Of a stretch of 64,000 bases of DNA, positions 10,066 through 22,269 are shown in pieces. Location: NCBI GenBank assembly GCA_033398695.1, contig CM065819.1, forward strand, positions 7,675,501 to 7,739,500, written 5' to 3'. This stretch comes from Orobanche coerulescens (Eukaryota; Streptophyta; Magnoliopsida; Lamiales; Orobanchaceae). Numbering within the stretch: position 1 is the first letter of the stretch; every line of letters begins with the position of its first letter. The position numbers and the translations under genes were made by a program. The notes under the pieces were generated by a model, which was not told where the DNA came from, did no database searches, and saw nothing but the letters and a program-made list of their open reading frames with translations.

Positions 10066-10977
10066 TGTAATACCCAAGATTTGAGTTCGCGATTCTTTGA
10101 ATTGTTTATTAATTAAAGTGGATTTTATGGTGTTTGTGTCTATACGATCGTGTGTCGTGCTTTGTCATGTGTTTGTTTGCAGTTCCGATTGTTGGTGTTG
10201 TGCGTTAGTGTTTCATCGCATGTTGCGTAATTGTTGTTTCGTCGAGGAATTTTGTTGTTGTGTTGAGTTATTGGTGCGGTCCTAGTGCATGTGCAGTAGG
10301 TCTAGCGTACGCTATGCTATGTTAGTTAGCGCACACTATTGTGTTAGTTAGCGCACACAAACTGGGGATGCAGAGACTGTCCAGAAACTACTGGACTGGA
10401 ATCATGACTCGTTTAGCGCACGTTATGGAGCTTGACTAGCGCGTGCTAACGTCGCTTTGGGCAGAACGTACTAGAGTGTTGACCCGTTAGCGCACGCTAA
10501 ATCGGGCTAGTATATATATTGGGCAACAACTTGTCCTTCTCATTTTTTTCCTCATTTCTCACCCTAGAATAACGGGGAAGGAGTGCGGCGACTTGGAGGC
10601 GACAAGGTGCGATCCTTCACCATTTTTCGTCGATCGTGAGTGCCTAGTGTGGATTAATCAATATCTAATCCTCGTTCTTCATCGGATCGAGATATTTTCT
10701 TTATTTCCCTAAAGTTGACTTTTTTGGGGTTTTGTTCTTAATTTCGTTTTCAATCCGATTTTGATGAGTCAATTAGCGTTAAATGATGTTGTTGATCATG
10801 TTCTATGGATTGTATATCCATATATTCGATTCGTTCAACCCGGTTGATGATTTTAGTGCTTTTGAGGAACCGTGAACATTTAATGTTCGATTAAATGTTT
10901 CAATGAGTTTTCCTTCGGGTATTGGACGTATTTTCTGTCGTATTTGGTCTTTATATCGTAGTGATTGTGTTGTCGTT
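10066..10977 (+). repeat. 3' LTR of element B, truncated
   Basis: It starts TGTAATACCC after the polypurine tract and follows the 5' LTR until about 10977, where similarity stops and hAT-rich sequence begins. Motif copies at 10300-10500 differ from the 5' copy, including TAGCGTACGCTA, TAGCGCACACTA and TAGCGCACGTTA. TATATATA lies near 10511. Most of the downstream LTR is missing. Confidence 0.75.
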
Positions 10978-11002
10978 ATATTCATTATTTGGTCGTTATA
11001 TT

Positions 11003-11527
11003 TAGGAGTGGCAAAACATACCGAAATGCCGAAATACCGAATCTATCGTACCGAAAAATTACCAAAAATACCGAAAATTTCGGTATAGCGAATTTTCAGT
11101 ACAGTGTGGTACCGTACCGAAAATTTTCGGTATGGTAACGGTATGATTTTTTTTTAATTTTTGGTATTTTGATGTACCGAAATACCAAAAAGAATTCGGT
11201 ATTTCAATATATATATATCTGTATATCGATTTTTTCGGTATTTTGGTTGTTCGGTATATATCGGCATATCAAATTTTATTTGATATTTTGATAATTTGGT
11301 ATTTTGATAAGTTCGGCATATACCGATACCGAAATAAAATCCAGTATACTGAAATTTCGGTACGGTATCGGTATGGATCGAAATCCATACCGAAATTTTG
11401 GTATACTGGATTTTGGTATACCGAAACTTTCGGTACAGTATCGGTATGAATTTTGTTATACCGATAATTTCACGAGGGTACCCGGTAACGACAAAAATAT
11501 TTGGTATGATTTGGTATACGACACCTA
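11003..11527. mobile_element. Non-autonomous hAT element made of CCGAAAT-type repeats, TSD GTTATATT
   Basis: The 525-bp element starts TAGGAGTGGCAAA and ends CGACACCTA, flanked by identical 8-bp duplications GTTATATT (10995-11002 and 11528-11535). An 8-bp TSD is diagnostic of hAT. Inside, dozens of forms of 'taccgaaat' and its complement 'atttcggta' occur in both orientations, giving strong self-complementarity. No coding capacity. Confidence 0.85.
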
Positions 11528-11535
11528 GTTATATT

Positions 11536-11902
11536 CAACGGGCTGAAACCGGAACCGGAACCTGCTACTAACGATCCAATTACGGTTCAAGATTAGGGGG
11601 AATCGGAACCGCCGGTTTTATTAATTAATAATTATAAAATATTTTACATATATAATGTGGAACCGACGGTTTCAATGTTCAAAACAGTCGATTTTCATAA
11701 AAACCGGGATGGTTTCAACAATCAAAACCAACGGTTTTGTTCAATAATTATTGAATTTTTAAAATCATATCAACTTCAAACTTGAATAGTTTAAAAAAAT
11801 AACATGATGTGAGGTGAAACAATGTCATTGAAGATACTCATATTTATAATGCAAATCACCTCATTTCTTCCATGGATTTTCGATGTGGGAGAGTTGAGAG
11901 CA
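11536..11902. mobile_element. Left remnant of an older hAT-like element (ACCGG/GGTTCC-rich)
   Basis: Repeated 'aaccggaacc' and 'ccggtt' forms resemble hAT subterminal repeats. Sequence of similar character is found at 31405-31757 on the other side of the 19.5-kb insertion, so the two parts may be halves of one older element. I could not find its outer TSD. Confidence 0.4.
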
Positions 11903-12016
11903 TGCATGAGTAGAGGTGTTCAGCGGTTCGGTTCAAAACCGGAACCGTGGGACGGTTCGGTTCCGGTTCGTCGTTTTGACGAACCGCGAACCGGCGGTTC
12001 AACCGCCGGTTTTTAA

Positions 12017-12196
12017 ATTTTTTTTTTTTGAATTTTATAGAAAGTGAATATAAAGTGGTTGAAAAGTAATATACATATATATAGAAAGTGAATATATATT
12101 AATATAATATTTGATTGTTTTTTAAATATATATATTATTCATAAATATTGTGATTGCAAATTAATTGTTTAATTGATATGTTGACAACAGGATTTC

Positions 12197-12232
<36 letters not shown>

Positions 12233-12873
12233 GTTTAATACATTATAACAATATTTATCATTTTTTATCTTTTTCCTTTTTATTTCTTTTTGTCTCTTTT
12301 CTTTCTCTTTTCCTTTTGCTTTTCCTTTTTCTTTTTTCTCTTTACCTACTCCTGTTTTCTAGTATTTATTTTGTATATATCTCTTTTTTTTCTCCATTTC
12401 CTATTTATTTTTACCGATTTTAATCTTCACTTTGTCCGAAGGTTTTGAAAATCTGAACGGTCATCAATTTGATAAAGTCCAATATTATAATATTCAGTAA
12501 TAATTAATATAAAACTATGAGAAATCAATATTTTGAAAATGTTGAGTTTTCTTTCCTTTTTTTTCTGGACTCATTTGATTCCTAAATTTTAAAGTTACGG
12601 ATATCGGATACGTAGGCCTTACTTCAAAGATTTAAAATTACAAAATTCAAGTTTAAAGTTTAAATACTTGAATCAAGCTCAAGTTCCAAGATGCTCAAAA
12701 TCTTGTTAAGGATCATGACGGATGGCTCCTATTCAATAGTTGGATTGGGAATTTTAAATGAACCCTGAGAAATCGAAGAATCATGAAAAAATGCGGTCAT
12801 TAGTTATACTCTACGTATGGGGGCGTGGAGTCGGTTTGCCTATACGCATTGCAGTAATGAGGAAGTAGGTCTT
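12017..12873. other. Interior of the TGCATGAG hAT, left part: low-complexity sequence, no gene seen
   Basis: It contains a poly-T run, an (AT)n run at about 12203-12229 and a C+T-rich stretch at 12260-12430 whose long Phe/Leu/Ser-rich reading frame is a composition artefact. 12720-12873 joins the sequence at 30701 when X and its TSD are removed. I recognise no gene. Confidence 0.6.
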
Positions 12874-12878
12874 GATGG

Positions 12879-14746
12879 TGTAACACCCCCAGGATATCCG
12901 AGGTATATTACAGCGCCGTGAATCCCTACATGGGACCCACCAGGCTGAACAAGCATCATACTCATCGACTCACAGAAACAACAGAAAAATACCTCGTCAT
13001 AAAGACGCCCAACAGAGTAATTCACCCGGTTTAACCGGTCAAACATGACACCATAATCCATCACAACATAATAAACAACAATACAACCCCGACAAGTAAA
13101 AGTTCTTAAGTACTCGAGTACTTCTATTAGTTGAAAGACCACAAAGGTAAAAGATGGAAAGCAACAAGACACCACTTGTGCACAATCATCACGCACGACC
13201 ATCATCCGCATACTGGTCCAGCGCCCGCTCATCTCGATGAACCTGACCTGAAATTCATAAAACGAATTTCCCCAAAACGGGTCCCCAGAGGGGTTAGCAA
13301 TTACGCTAGTACAAGTAACCAGATGAACGTCTTACATCTTACACATATAGTAATGCATGCAATTCAAGAAAACATAGTTCCAAAACACTCATTTCCGGAA
13401 ATGCCAATGATCAAACCACATTTGTAAAAATTCACCACAATTAACCACGGACCCACAGCTTCGTGGATCCCTGCCGAGACCCCGTCGGATCTAACCCACA
13501 GTGGTTAAAAGCAAGCTCGCGGTTCCACAGCTTCGTGGAGCCCTACCGAGACCCCGTCGGATCTAACCCGCAGTGAGCGTACACACACACACAATTTCTC
13601 ATACAATACTACTATGTCAAGATTGTAAGTTCATAAGGATACTTGCCTCGGTTAATAGACGGTGATACGAACGGAAAGGAAGAGTTGAACACGACCGCAA
13701 GGAACCGGCGGAAATGAACCTAACGATTTGAATAACACAATCACAACCAACTCTAGACGATTACGGAAATGGAATACACCCGGAAACCCGCCTACGATTC
13801 ATGTATATTCGTACCAAAAATAACAACGAGGGCGGACCACAACCAAACCCTCTCGATTCCGTAAAAATCTACAAAATATCCATGAATCCGTAGGAAAACT
13901 AAAGATACTAACAATATTAATCGTATACATCATGAATCCACCAACAAAACGGAACTAATCGGAAGAAAATCCCAAAACCCCCAAATTAATCGAAAATAGG
14001 GTTCTAGAAATATTACCTTTGAAGATTCAAGTACCAAGATCCGTAGAACACGCGTTAGATTGATTATCCGATCCTCACAACCGAAGAAAGATGATGAAAA
14101 TCGACCCCCGAATGAAGAATGCTTGAGTAGTTCTCTCCCCCTTGGATCTCCCTCTCTCGCGCAGGTGAAATGAAGGTGGAAATGGCCGATTTCGTCTAAT
14201 AAAGACGAGTTTGCACAGTTGACCGCTTTGTGTGCCGCGGCACAGCCGAAGTGTGCCGCGGCCTGTGCCAAAAATTTACTCCTGTGTTTTGGCGGTGTGC
14301 GCGGCCACGGCTGCGTGTGCCGCGGCACCCTGATTAGGTTTTGGTCGCGGAAGACACGAGTGTGCCGCGGCACCGGACAGTGTGCGCGGCAGCTTGGCAT
14401 TGTGCGCGGCTGCCGGATAGGTGTGCCGCGGAACACTGATTCGTTTGTGACAATCAAGGAATTTGTGTGCCGCGGCGCACACACCTTGTCTTGCGGCCCA
14501 CACCCCCTTTTGTGTCCCAAAATGATAACAATGATCGGAAGAGAATAAAACGATAGGAATCAATATTTGGGGACTAACAACACGAAATGGATCCACGGCA
14601 ACCCAAAGCGGCGGTTCCGCACAACAATAACGAGAATACGGTTCAACGGTTTGACAGAAGGACACGCCGAAAAGTACACGAGGGTCACTACGATCGAAAT
14701 ACACCAAAAACGAAAATACAAGGGAAAGAAAAATACGGATATTACA
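12879..14746 (-). repeat. 3' LTR of element X
   Basis: On the minus strand it runs from TGTAATATCC (14746) to GGGGGTGTTACA (12879), next to a polypurine tract at 14747-14760. Contents on the minus strand: GTGCCGCGGCAC cluster (14229-14500), TTATTAG box (about 14200), leader intron from a GC donor (13646-13641) to the TTTCAG acceptor (13248), tandem TCCGACGGGG repeats (complement at 13480 and 13552) and a CCCC-TCT-GGGG hairpin (13283-13293). Differences from the other LTR are concentrated in the GC-rich cluster. Confidence 0.88.
14200..14500 (-). promoter_or_regulatory. LTR X promoter: cluster of GTGCCGCGGCAC palindromes
   Basis: About ten full or damaged copies of the perfect 12-bp palindrome GTGCCGCGGCAC lie here (for example near 14230, 14316, 14358, 14464), upstream on the minus strand of a TTATTAG box near 14200. 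The other LTR repeats the arrangement at 30215-30440 with different small indels. Confidence 0.6.
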
Positions 14747-14781
14747 TTCTACCCCTCTAAAAATAAGTTTCGTCCCGAAAC

Positions 14782-15331
14782 TTAAGAAACAAACAACTCA
14801 GGGTACCTAGCACGCATGCTATCCTCGGTTTCCCAAGTTGCTTCCTCGACACCGTGTCTCGACCACTGCACTTTGACCAAAGGGATGGTTTTATGCCTCA
14901 GTCGTTTCTCACGATGCTCCAAAATCTTCAAAGGACGCTCCTCAAAAGTAATATCTTCAGCGATATCAATCTCGCCATAATCGATGACGTGACTAGGATC
15001 CGGGACATATTTCCTCAACTGGGAAACATGAAAAACGCTATGAACATGACTCAAGGCTGGAGGTAACGCCAAACGGTACGCCAACTCACCGACTCGCTCG
15101 AGAATCTCAAAGGGTCCAATAAATCTCGGACTCAGCTTCCCTTTCTTCCCAAAACGAAAAACTCCTTTCGTCGGCGACACCTTTAGCAAAACGTGGTCTC
15201 CTACCTCGAATTCCAAAGGTCGACGACGGACATCGGCATACGACTTGGCCGACTCTGGGCGCCAACATCCGTTCCCGAATTAATTCTATCTTCCGCCTCG
15301 TCTCTAAAACGACATCGGCTCGGTCGACCAA
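14782..15331 (-). pseudogene. Element X integrase C-terminus and chromodomain
   Basis: The minus-strand frame 15216-14782 holds the conserved integrase end (GDHVLLKVSP, then [13 protein letters not shown] and [16 protein letters not shown] text) followed by a chromodomain ending WETEDSMRARYPELF. Chromodomains of such integrases are thought to direct insertion to marked chromatin. A second frame (15331-15107) shows the upstream part is shifted, so the protein is broken. Confidence 0.8.
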
Positions 15332-15561
15332 ATCGGACGCCTCATTCCAACAAATCGGTGATCGACACGCCGCCGCCCATAAAGTGCCTCAGACGGTGCC
15401 ATCCGAATCGACGCGTGCCAACTATTGTTATACGTGAATTCGATCAGCGGCAAATGTTCCTCCCAGTCACTACTCCAATCGAGAGCACAGCACGCAACAA
15501 GTCCTCGAATGTCTAGATAGTGCGTTCCGATTGTCCATCCGATCGGGATGAAAAGAGGTAC

Positions 15562-16202
15562 TCAAACGCAACCGGTACCCAACGCCTTATGCACCGCCCG
15601 CCAAGTGCGATACAAAACGGCCATCACGATCCGAAACAATAGACTTCGGGTACCATGAAGTCTCACGATCTGCGCGATAAACACACGAGCTAACTTCTCC
15701 GGGCCCCAAGTGTCCTTGATGCCCGGAAAATGTGCCGACTTGGTCGACGATCGACAATCACCCATACCATATTCATGCCCGACCTCGATCTCGGCACTCG
15801 TAATGAAATCCATCGATATATCTTCCCATTTCCATTCGAACGGAAGTGATCGCAAAAGCCCGGTCGGCCGATGCTCGATTTTGACTTGCGGCAAGTCAAA
15901 CACCTTGCTACAAGCTGCGACCTCCTCCTTCATGTCATTCCACGGAAGTTCCTTCTCAAGTCCTTGTACATCTTACTCGAACCGGGATGAACGGAGTAAG
16001 GTGTAGCATGGGCCTCCGCAAAATACTCTGTCTCAACTCGAGTCGTTCGGCACACAAAGCCGACCCGAAACCTCAAAACACCATCTTCGTGAATCACAAA
16101 TCCAGGAGACTTTCCTTTAAGAACGTTCTCTCGGATTTGAGTAATCATCGGGTCCTCATCGCTTGACTTAATCTCATCGATCAAGGGCAGCGAAATTTCC
16201 AA
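15562..16202 (-). pseudogene. Element X integrase zinc-binding and core region, frameshifted
   Basis: Frame 16202-15930 holds the integrase N-terminal zone (FVIHEDGVLRF, then HPGSSKMYKDL). Frame 15933-15562 continues with a core start (WKWEDISMDFI) and then loses frame. The expected HHCC zinc and DDE residues are incomplete. The frames meet near 15930, which marks an indel. Not functional. Confidence 0.8.
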
Positions 16203-17352
16203 AGCACGAAATTGTCAAGCGATTCCGGCAATGAACCTCAACATCTAACTCGATTAAAGCTCGCCGAAGCTCGGACTGAGACGTAAGGATCTCAAGCGAT
16301 CGCAATGCAATCGGTTTCCGACTCAAGGCGTCAGCCACGACGTTCGCCTTGCCCGGATGATAAAGGATTTCGAGGTCGTAATCCTTAATCAGCTCTAACC
16401 ACCTCCTCTGCCTCATATTCAACTCCCGCTGAGTAAATATGTATTTCAGACTTTTATGATCGGTAAAAATCTGACATGCAGAGCCGAAAAGATAGTGACG
16501 CCAAATCTTGAGCGCGAATACGACTGCCGCTAACTCCAAATCATGGGTAGGGTAGTTAAGCTCATACGGCCTCAACTGTCTCGACACAAAGGCAATGGTC
16601 TTGCCGTGCTGCATTAATACGCACCCAAGACCCTGACCTGAAGCATCGCTATAAACGGCGAATCCCTCGTTGCCACATGGTAACGCCAAAACCGGAGCCG
16701 AAGTCAAACGCTTCTTCAGTTCCTCAAAACTGAAGCCTCTCGTCATTCCGCATTTAACTTCTCGGATTACGGAGCAATCAGTGTAAGTGGTCGAGCGATT
16801 TCGAAACCCTCGGCGAACCTACGGTAGTAGCCACCAAACCAAGAAACTTGGAGCTCTCTCACGTTTTGGGCGGTGCCCAATCCAACACCGCCTCGATCTT
16901 CTGCGGATCTACACGAACCCCCTCAGGTGAAATCACGTGACCCAAAAACATCACTTCCTTGGCCCGAACTCACATATCGAGAACTTCGCATATAGTTGCT
17001 CGTTCCACAAAATGACAAACACTATCCGAAAATGAAGGGCATCATCTTCCAAATACCTCGAATAAATAATAATATCACACAAAGACGACACGCACTTATC
17101 CAAATACTCGATAAAAACTTTGTTCATCAATCGCATGAACACCGCGCGCATTAGTTAACCCGAAAGGCATGACTACGAACTCATAGTGTCCGTACCTCGT
17201 CCAGAAAAAAGTTTCGGCACATCGTACTCTCTCACCCGGAGCTGATAGTACCCCGATTTCAAATCAATTTTCGAGAATACCGCAGCTCCCTGCAACTGGT
17301 CGAACAAGTCGTCAATCCTCAGCAAAGGATACTTATTTTTGATGGTCACCTT
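16174..17352 (-). pseudogene. Element X RNase H and second half of reverse transcriptase
   Basis: Frame 16746-16174 is a good RNase H block ([16 protein letters not shown], later [11 protein letters not shown] and [14 protein letters not shown]). Frames 17151-16951 and 17352-17173 cover later reverse transcriptase; the usual F-x-DD-I-x-I-Y motif is damaged (LCDIIIYS). The domain begins at 17352 only because element Y was inserted there; the first half lies at 26665-27246. Confidence 0.85.
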
Positions 17353-17357
17353 GTTTA

Positions 17358-19667
17358 TGTAACACCCCAAACTAGGCGGATATTACAGTGCCGTAGATCC
17401 CCAACTGGGACCCACCAGGCAAATGAAAATGAATGAATTACACAAGATAAATATAGTACCGAACTACATTACAACAATAATTACTCCGATGAGGAGTTTA
17501 GTTACAACACACCAGGACAATACCGAATACTAGTGTATTTTATATGAAGATAAAATACACAACACTGAATGAAACGGAGTATTCAAATGAAAGTCTGCAG
17601 CGGAAAATAAAGGACAATAACATGAATAATCAAAGATCGGGGGCCCTACTAGTATCACTAGGACTCCTCGACATCAACATGCTATTCCCGTGCGTTTGCC
17701 TTGCCATGACACGAAAAACAAAATCCCCAAACGGGGTCGATTACAAAGAACAACAATCCTCAAGGGTTGAAAATACACAATTATGATTAATCAAGTTATG
17801 AAATATTCTTAGTTATGAATTACGCCTGAAGAGGAGTATCATGAAATGCGCGTAATGTTACGTGTAAGTGTACAACACGCGTCCGTGTACCTAATTAGTC
17901 TCACGGTGTAACGCTTTCCGTGTGCGGTCTAATGTATCGGTGAACCCAATACAATAACCATCGTGTGCCCGACTAAAAATTCCACATGACCACACCCGCC
18001 ACGCAATATGAACCCGGAAGGTCATATGAACGAGAATGACCGTAATGAATATCAATGAATAAATAATAATCGACAAAGTCAAGAATGACTCACCGAGATG
18101 AGAGTAATAATGAAATGAATGATAGCTCAACGAAAAGATTGGAACCGTCGTTCCTTATGATCAAGTGATTAATTGACAATAACAAGTTTTAATATGATTA
18201 ATACAATGATGAATGAGTTATGATTATGAATGATCAACAACAAAAGGTATGAATATCCTTTTAACCGAGTAAGAATTAACTTACTAAATACCGATGAAGA
18301 AAGTCCTTCCACGAACAAATGTCCTAAATGAAGTGTCGATTCATACGAACAACCTTAATTCAATACAATTACGACAATCCGATCAATATACGAATCAAAC
18401 ACGAATATAAGGAACTCAAAACGTCGATACGATAAAACTAAGTCCATTGAGGCATTAAAAAAAACACGTTGCGTCAAACTCCGATTGTTTACAATCAAAC
18501 TTCAATATACCAATATCAAATCCCCCAAGAAGTGTTTCAAACCAATAAAACATCTCCAATACGATCAATAATCCGATATGAATATCCAAAAACGTGATTA
18601 TAACAACAATTAGTCGAAAATCCCCAATTCCAACTCGATATTCAAGGTGTTCTTGAATAATTCCTCAATAATCCAATGAATCCTTATACAAACTCATAAT
18701 CATATACATATCCCTTCATATAACATGATTATAACGTCCAAAACATCATATCTCAACACAAAATCGAAGTCCAAAGTGTTGAAGGAATTACCTCTTGAAG
18801 ATTCAAGTACTTTAATCATAATAACACGCGTTAGATTGATTATCCGGGCTTCACGATCGAAAGGAGATGAAGAAAATCAAACACCCAAATGATAATTGAT
18901 GAAGAAAACTCTCCCTCAAGCTTATCTCTCTCGTAAGAAGGTGGAAAAGATGAAAAAAATGAGCTGAAATGCTCAAAAAACCAATTTAAAGGGGTTGACT
19001 ACCCTGCCGGACACGGCCCGTGCCGATCGGCACGGTCGTGTTGCACAGCAGGCCGACAGGGACTCGACCGGGTCCGGCTTGACACGGTGGCGGCGCGGAG
19101 GGCCGTCCGAAAGAGGCCCGTCCGAAGCGGCTTCGGTATGACTCGACCGTGTCTCGGGACACGGTCGGGCGTTGCCGGCGATCGGTTACGCTTATCCGGA
19201 AGAGTCCGACTCGGCCGTGCTGCACGACACGGTCGGGTCTGAGGCGAGACTTCGGCATTTTCCGGACGAGTGCAGCCGCAGGCCGTGTCGGACGACACGG
19301 CGAGTTCGATCGGCGATGATCGCCAAAAAAATGAGCGGTCGAGCTAAAGCGACCATAACTCTCTCGTCAGGACTCGATTGACTCACCGTTTGAACCATTG
19401 GAAAGCTAACTCGATGCTCTATAATATTGCAAAGATTTAGAATTTTTGGAGTTACCAAAAATTAATGGTGATCTAACAAAGTCGAACTCATATGAGGAAA
19501 GTTGAAACAATGAACAATAACGATACACAACTCGAAGTTTTTCCGAGCGGTGAACACGGTGAATGAACATGATTGATAAATGATTATAATTGAGTGAAAA
19601 TCCACCGAGTGACAATCACCGAATGAAATTACTGAATGATAATGATCAATTACAACCGGGTATTACA
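17358..19667 (-). repeat. 3' LTR of element Y
   Basis: On the minus strand it reads TGTAATACCCGG (19667) to GGGGTGTTACA (17358). It contains a GACACGGCCGTG-type cluster (19007-19310), a TTTAAATT box (about 18984-18990) on the minus-strand downstream side, a leader-intron donor-like site near 18270 and a CCCC-GTTT-GGGG hairpin (17725-17736). It is nearly identical to the LTR at 24363-26664. In this copy the acceptor after the hairpin reads TTTTTCGTG where the other reads TTTTTCAGGT. Confidence 0.88.
18983..19310 (-). promoter_or_regulatory. LTR Y promoter: GACACGGCCGTG-type motif cluster
   Basis: Many forms of CACGGCCGTG, CACGGTCG and GGCACGG occur between 19007 and 19310, ending about 17 bp from a CCTTTAAATTGG box on the minus strand. 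The flanking LTR backbone ('gcaatattatagagcatcg', 'gtttgaaccattggaaagc' on either strand) is shared with LTR Z, but the motif in Z is different. Confidence 0.55.
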
Positions 19668-19808
19668 TACTCCCCCAAAAGAGTTTCGTCCCCAAACTAA
19701 GGGTCAAACAACTCGGGATAACTCTCCGCATATTCTCCTAGGTTTCCCGGTGGCCTCTTCGACTCGTGTCTAGACCACGAATCTTGACCAAAGGGATCGT
19801 CTTGTTTC

Positions 19809-20255
19809 TCAACTGTTTGATTCGCGCTCTAACACTCGTGCAGGGACGCTCCTCGTACGAATGATCATCTGCGATCTCGATTTCGTCGGCCGAAGTATGT
19901 GACTCGGGTCGGCAACATACTTCCGCAACTGAGAGACGTGAAACACATTATGAATCCTGCTCAAAGCCGGAGGTAAAGCCAATCGATAAGCTAACTCGCC
20001 TACTCGATCCAAAATTTCAAACGGTCCAATGAATCTCGGGCTCAACTTCCCCCGTTTTACGAAATGGAAAATACCTCGACTCGGGGATACCTTGACCAAA
20101 ACATGGTCACCCGTCTCGAACTCTAGTGGTCGACGACGATTATATGCATATGATTTCTGTTGACTCTGAGCTGTAAACATACGACTCTTGATCAAAGCTA
20201 CCTTCTCTCGGGCGGCTATAAGCATATCGGACTCGGTGCCGATTGATTCTGACAA
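19809..20255 (-). pseudogene. Element Y integrase C-terminus
   Basis: The frame carries the integrase tail ([39 protein letters not shown]). It loses frame after VADPSHIL where the chromodomain should follow, so a chromodomain is at best a remnant at 19740-19900. Confidence 0.8.
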
Positions 20256-20261
20256 GTCATC

Positions 20262-21175
20262 TCAACACAAAGGAGAGCGACAACGACGACCGTACAAGGC
20301 CTCGTAAGGTGCCATCTTAATGGAGGCATGCCAACTATTATTATACGTGAACTCGATCAGCGGTAGTTGGGCTTCCCAATCGTCCTTCCAATCGAGGATG
20401 CAAGCTCTCAACATGTCCTCTAATGTCTGAATAGTCCTCTCTGATTGTCCGTCGGACTGAGGATGAAAGGCAGTACTGAGATTAAGCTGAGTTCCCATAG
20501 CACGATGAACTGATTTCCAAAAATGAGACACAAATCGTCCGTCACGATCGGAAACGATAGTCTTAGGAGTACCGTGCAGTCTTACTATCTCCTTGATGAA
20601 TAACTAGGTCAGTCTCTCGGGACCCCACGTATCCTTGATCTCAAGGAAATGAGCTGATTTAGTTAAGCGGTCCACAATCACCCAGATCGTATTCATGCCA
20701 CGACGACTCGTCGGCAACTCGTGATGAAATCCATAGAAATGTCTTCCCACTTCCACTCTGGAATAGGGAGAGGTTTCAGCAAACCCGCCGGTCGCTGATG
20801 TTCAATCTTGACTTGTTGGCAAGTTAAGCATCTCGAAACAAATTCTGCGACTTCTCGCTTCATATTACTCCACCAGTAATTTTGTTTCAAGTCCTTGTAC
20901 ATCTTGCTGGACCCCGGATGAATAGAATAAGGGGCAGCATGAGCTTCTCTCAAAATAGAGTTTTTCAACTCGTCATTCGCCGGTACGCATGACCGGTTCT
21001 TAAACCTCAAAAGTCCATCCTCGTGGATCACGAATCCAGGGGCTTTTCCCTGAGCCACATCCTCTCGAATGCGCAACAATGCTGGGTCTGAACCCTGATT
21101 CTCCCTGATTGCATCCTCAAGAGATGATGAAATCTCTAACATACAAAGCTGTCCACCCGAACTCACAAGCTGCAC
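20262..21175 (-). pseudogene. Element Y integrase zinc-binding and core domains, frameshifted
   Basis: Frame 21175-20693 has the N-terminal HHCC zone (HPGSSKMYKDLKQNYWW then CLTCQQVKIEHQRPAG) and the core start WEDISMDFI. Frame 20531-20262 resumes with the later core (FHPQSDGQSERTIQTLEDMLR). Frame is lost between 20693 and 20531. It would have joined the DNA copy to the chromosome; it is now broken. Confidence 0.82.
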
Positions 21176-21179
21176 TCGG

Positions 21180-22222
21180 TCTCGGGTCTAAGGAATTTTC
21201 GTTGGAGTTCCTTCGAATCGATAAACGAGCAAGCATCTCTCTCGAACGGACTTACGACTCTAGGCGTCGGCGACAACGTTCGCCTTCCCCGGTTGGTAAA
21301 GGATCTCGATATCATAATCTTTGATTAATTCCCACCACCGCATCTGTCGCATATTTAACTCCTTGTGAGTAAATATATACTTCAATTCTTGTGATTGGTG
21401 AAGATCTCGACAGTGATGCCATAAAGGCAACGACGCCAAATCCCCAACGCGAAAACCACTACCGCTAGCTCCGGATCGTGGGTTGGATAATTGACCAACT
21501 AATCCGAGGAAACATCGGATTTACTTAATATCTTTCGGAGGTTGCCAATCTCGGATAGTCTCCATCTTCCGAGGGTCGACACGAACTCGTCGGATGAAAT
21601 TACATGCCCGAGAAATTCACTTCGACCTCCGTAACTCACATTTGGAAAACTTTCCATAAAGTTGCTCTCGTCTCAACACGTCGAGAACCTGATGAAGATG
21701 AACCTCGTGTTCCTCTCGATCACGAGACTAAATCAAAATGTCATCGATGGAGACAACAACAAACTGATCCAAAAAGTCGATGAAAACCCGATTCATTAAC
21801 TCCATGAATACCGCAGGTGTAATAGTTAGTCCGAACGGCATAACTACGAACTCATAATGACCATAGCGTGTAACGCAGCTGTCCTCGCGATATCCGATTC
21901 TCGAATTCGCAACTGGTGATATCCAGATCTTAAGTCAATCTTGGAAAATACTGAAGCTCCCTGAAGTTGATCTAAAAGATCATCAATACGAGGTAAAGGA
22001 TACTACTCTTGATCATCACCCTGTTCAACTCCTGGTAATCGATACACAAGCGAAAAGAACTATCATTCTTCTTGACAAACAAGATCGTGCTCCCCACGGG
22101 GACGTACTCGGTTGGATATAACCTTTCTCGAACAATTCCTCAAGTTGATTCTTCAACTCTCGCATTTTGGTCGGGGCCATCCGATACGGTGCCTTCGATA
22201 AATGGGACGTACCGGCTCCCAC
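21180..22222 (-). pseudogene. Element Y reverse transcriptase and RNase H remnants
   Basis: Only the RT start is in a clean frame (22222-22025: [18 protein letters not shown]...[11 protein letters not shown]). The rest to 21180 shows RT and RNase H words in changing frames, with a large part of RNase H missing. Confidence 0.7.
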
Positions 22223-22269
22223 TCACTCCTGAATTCCTCTACTCTATGTGAAGGCAACTAGATAACTCG

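Noticed and set aside
12154..12423. Membrane-protein-like frame with many Phe, Leu and Ile
   Set aside because: A TA microsatellite and a C+T-rich stretch give hydrophobic codons by composition alone.
14219..14548. Cys/Arg/Ala-rich frames on both strands over the X LTR (and at 30196-30617)
   Set aside because: Produced by the GTGCCGCGGCAC cluster, which reads open in several frames. The two LTR copies do not keep the frames.
18986..19298. Arg/Pro-rich frames in LTR Y (and 25922-26454)
   Set aside because: Caused by the GACACGGCCGTG-type cluster; frames differ between the two LTR copies.
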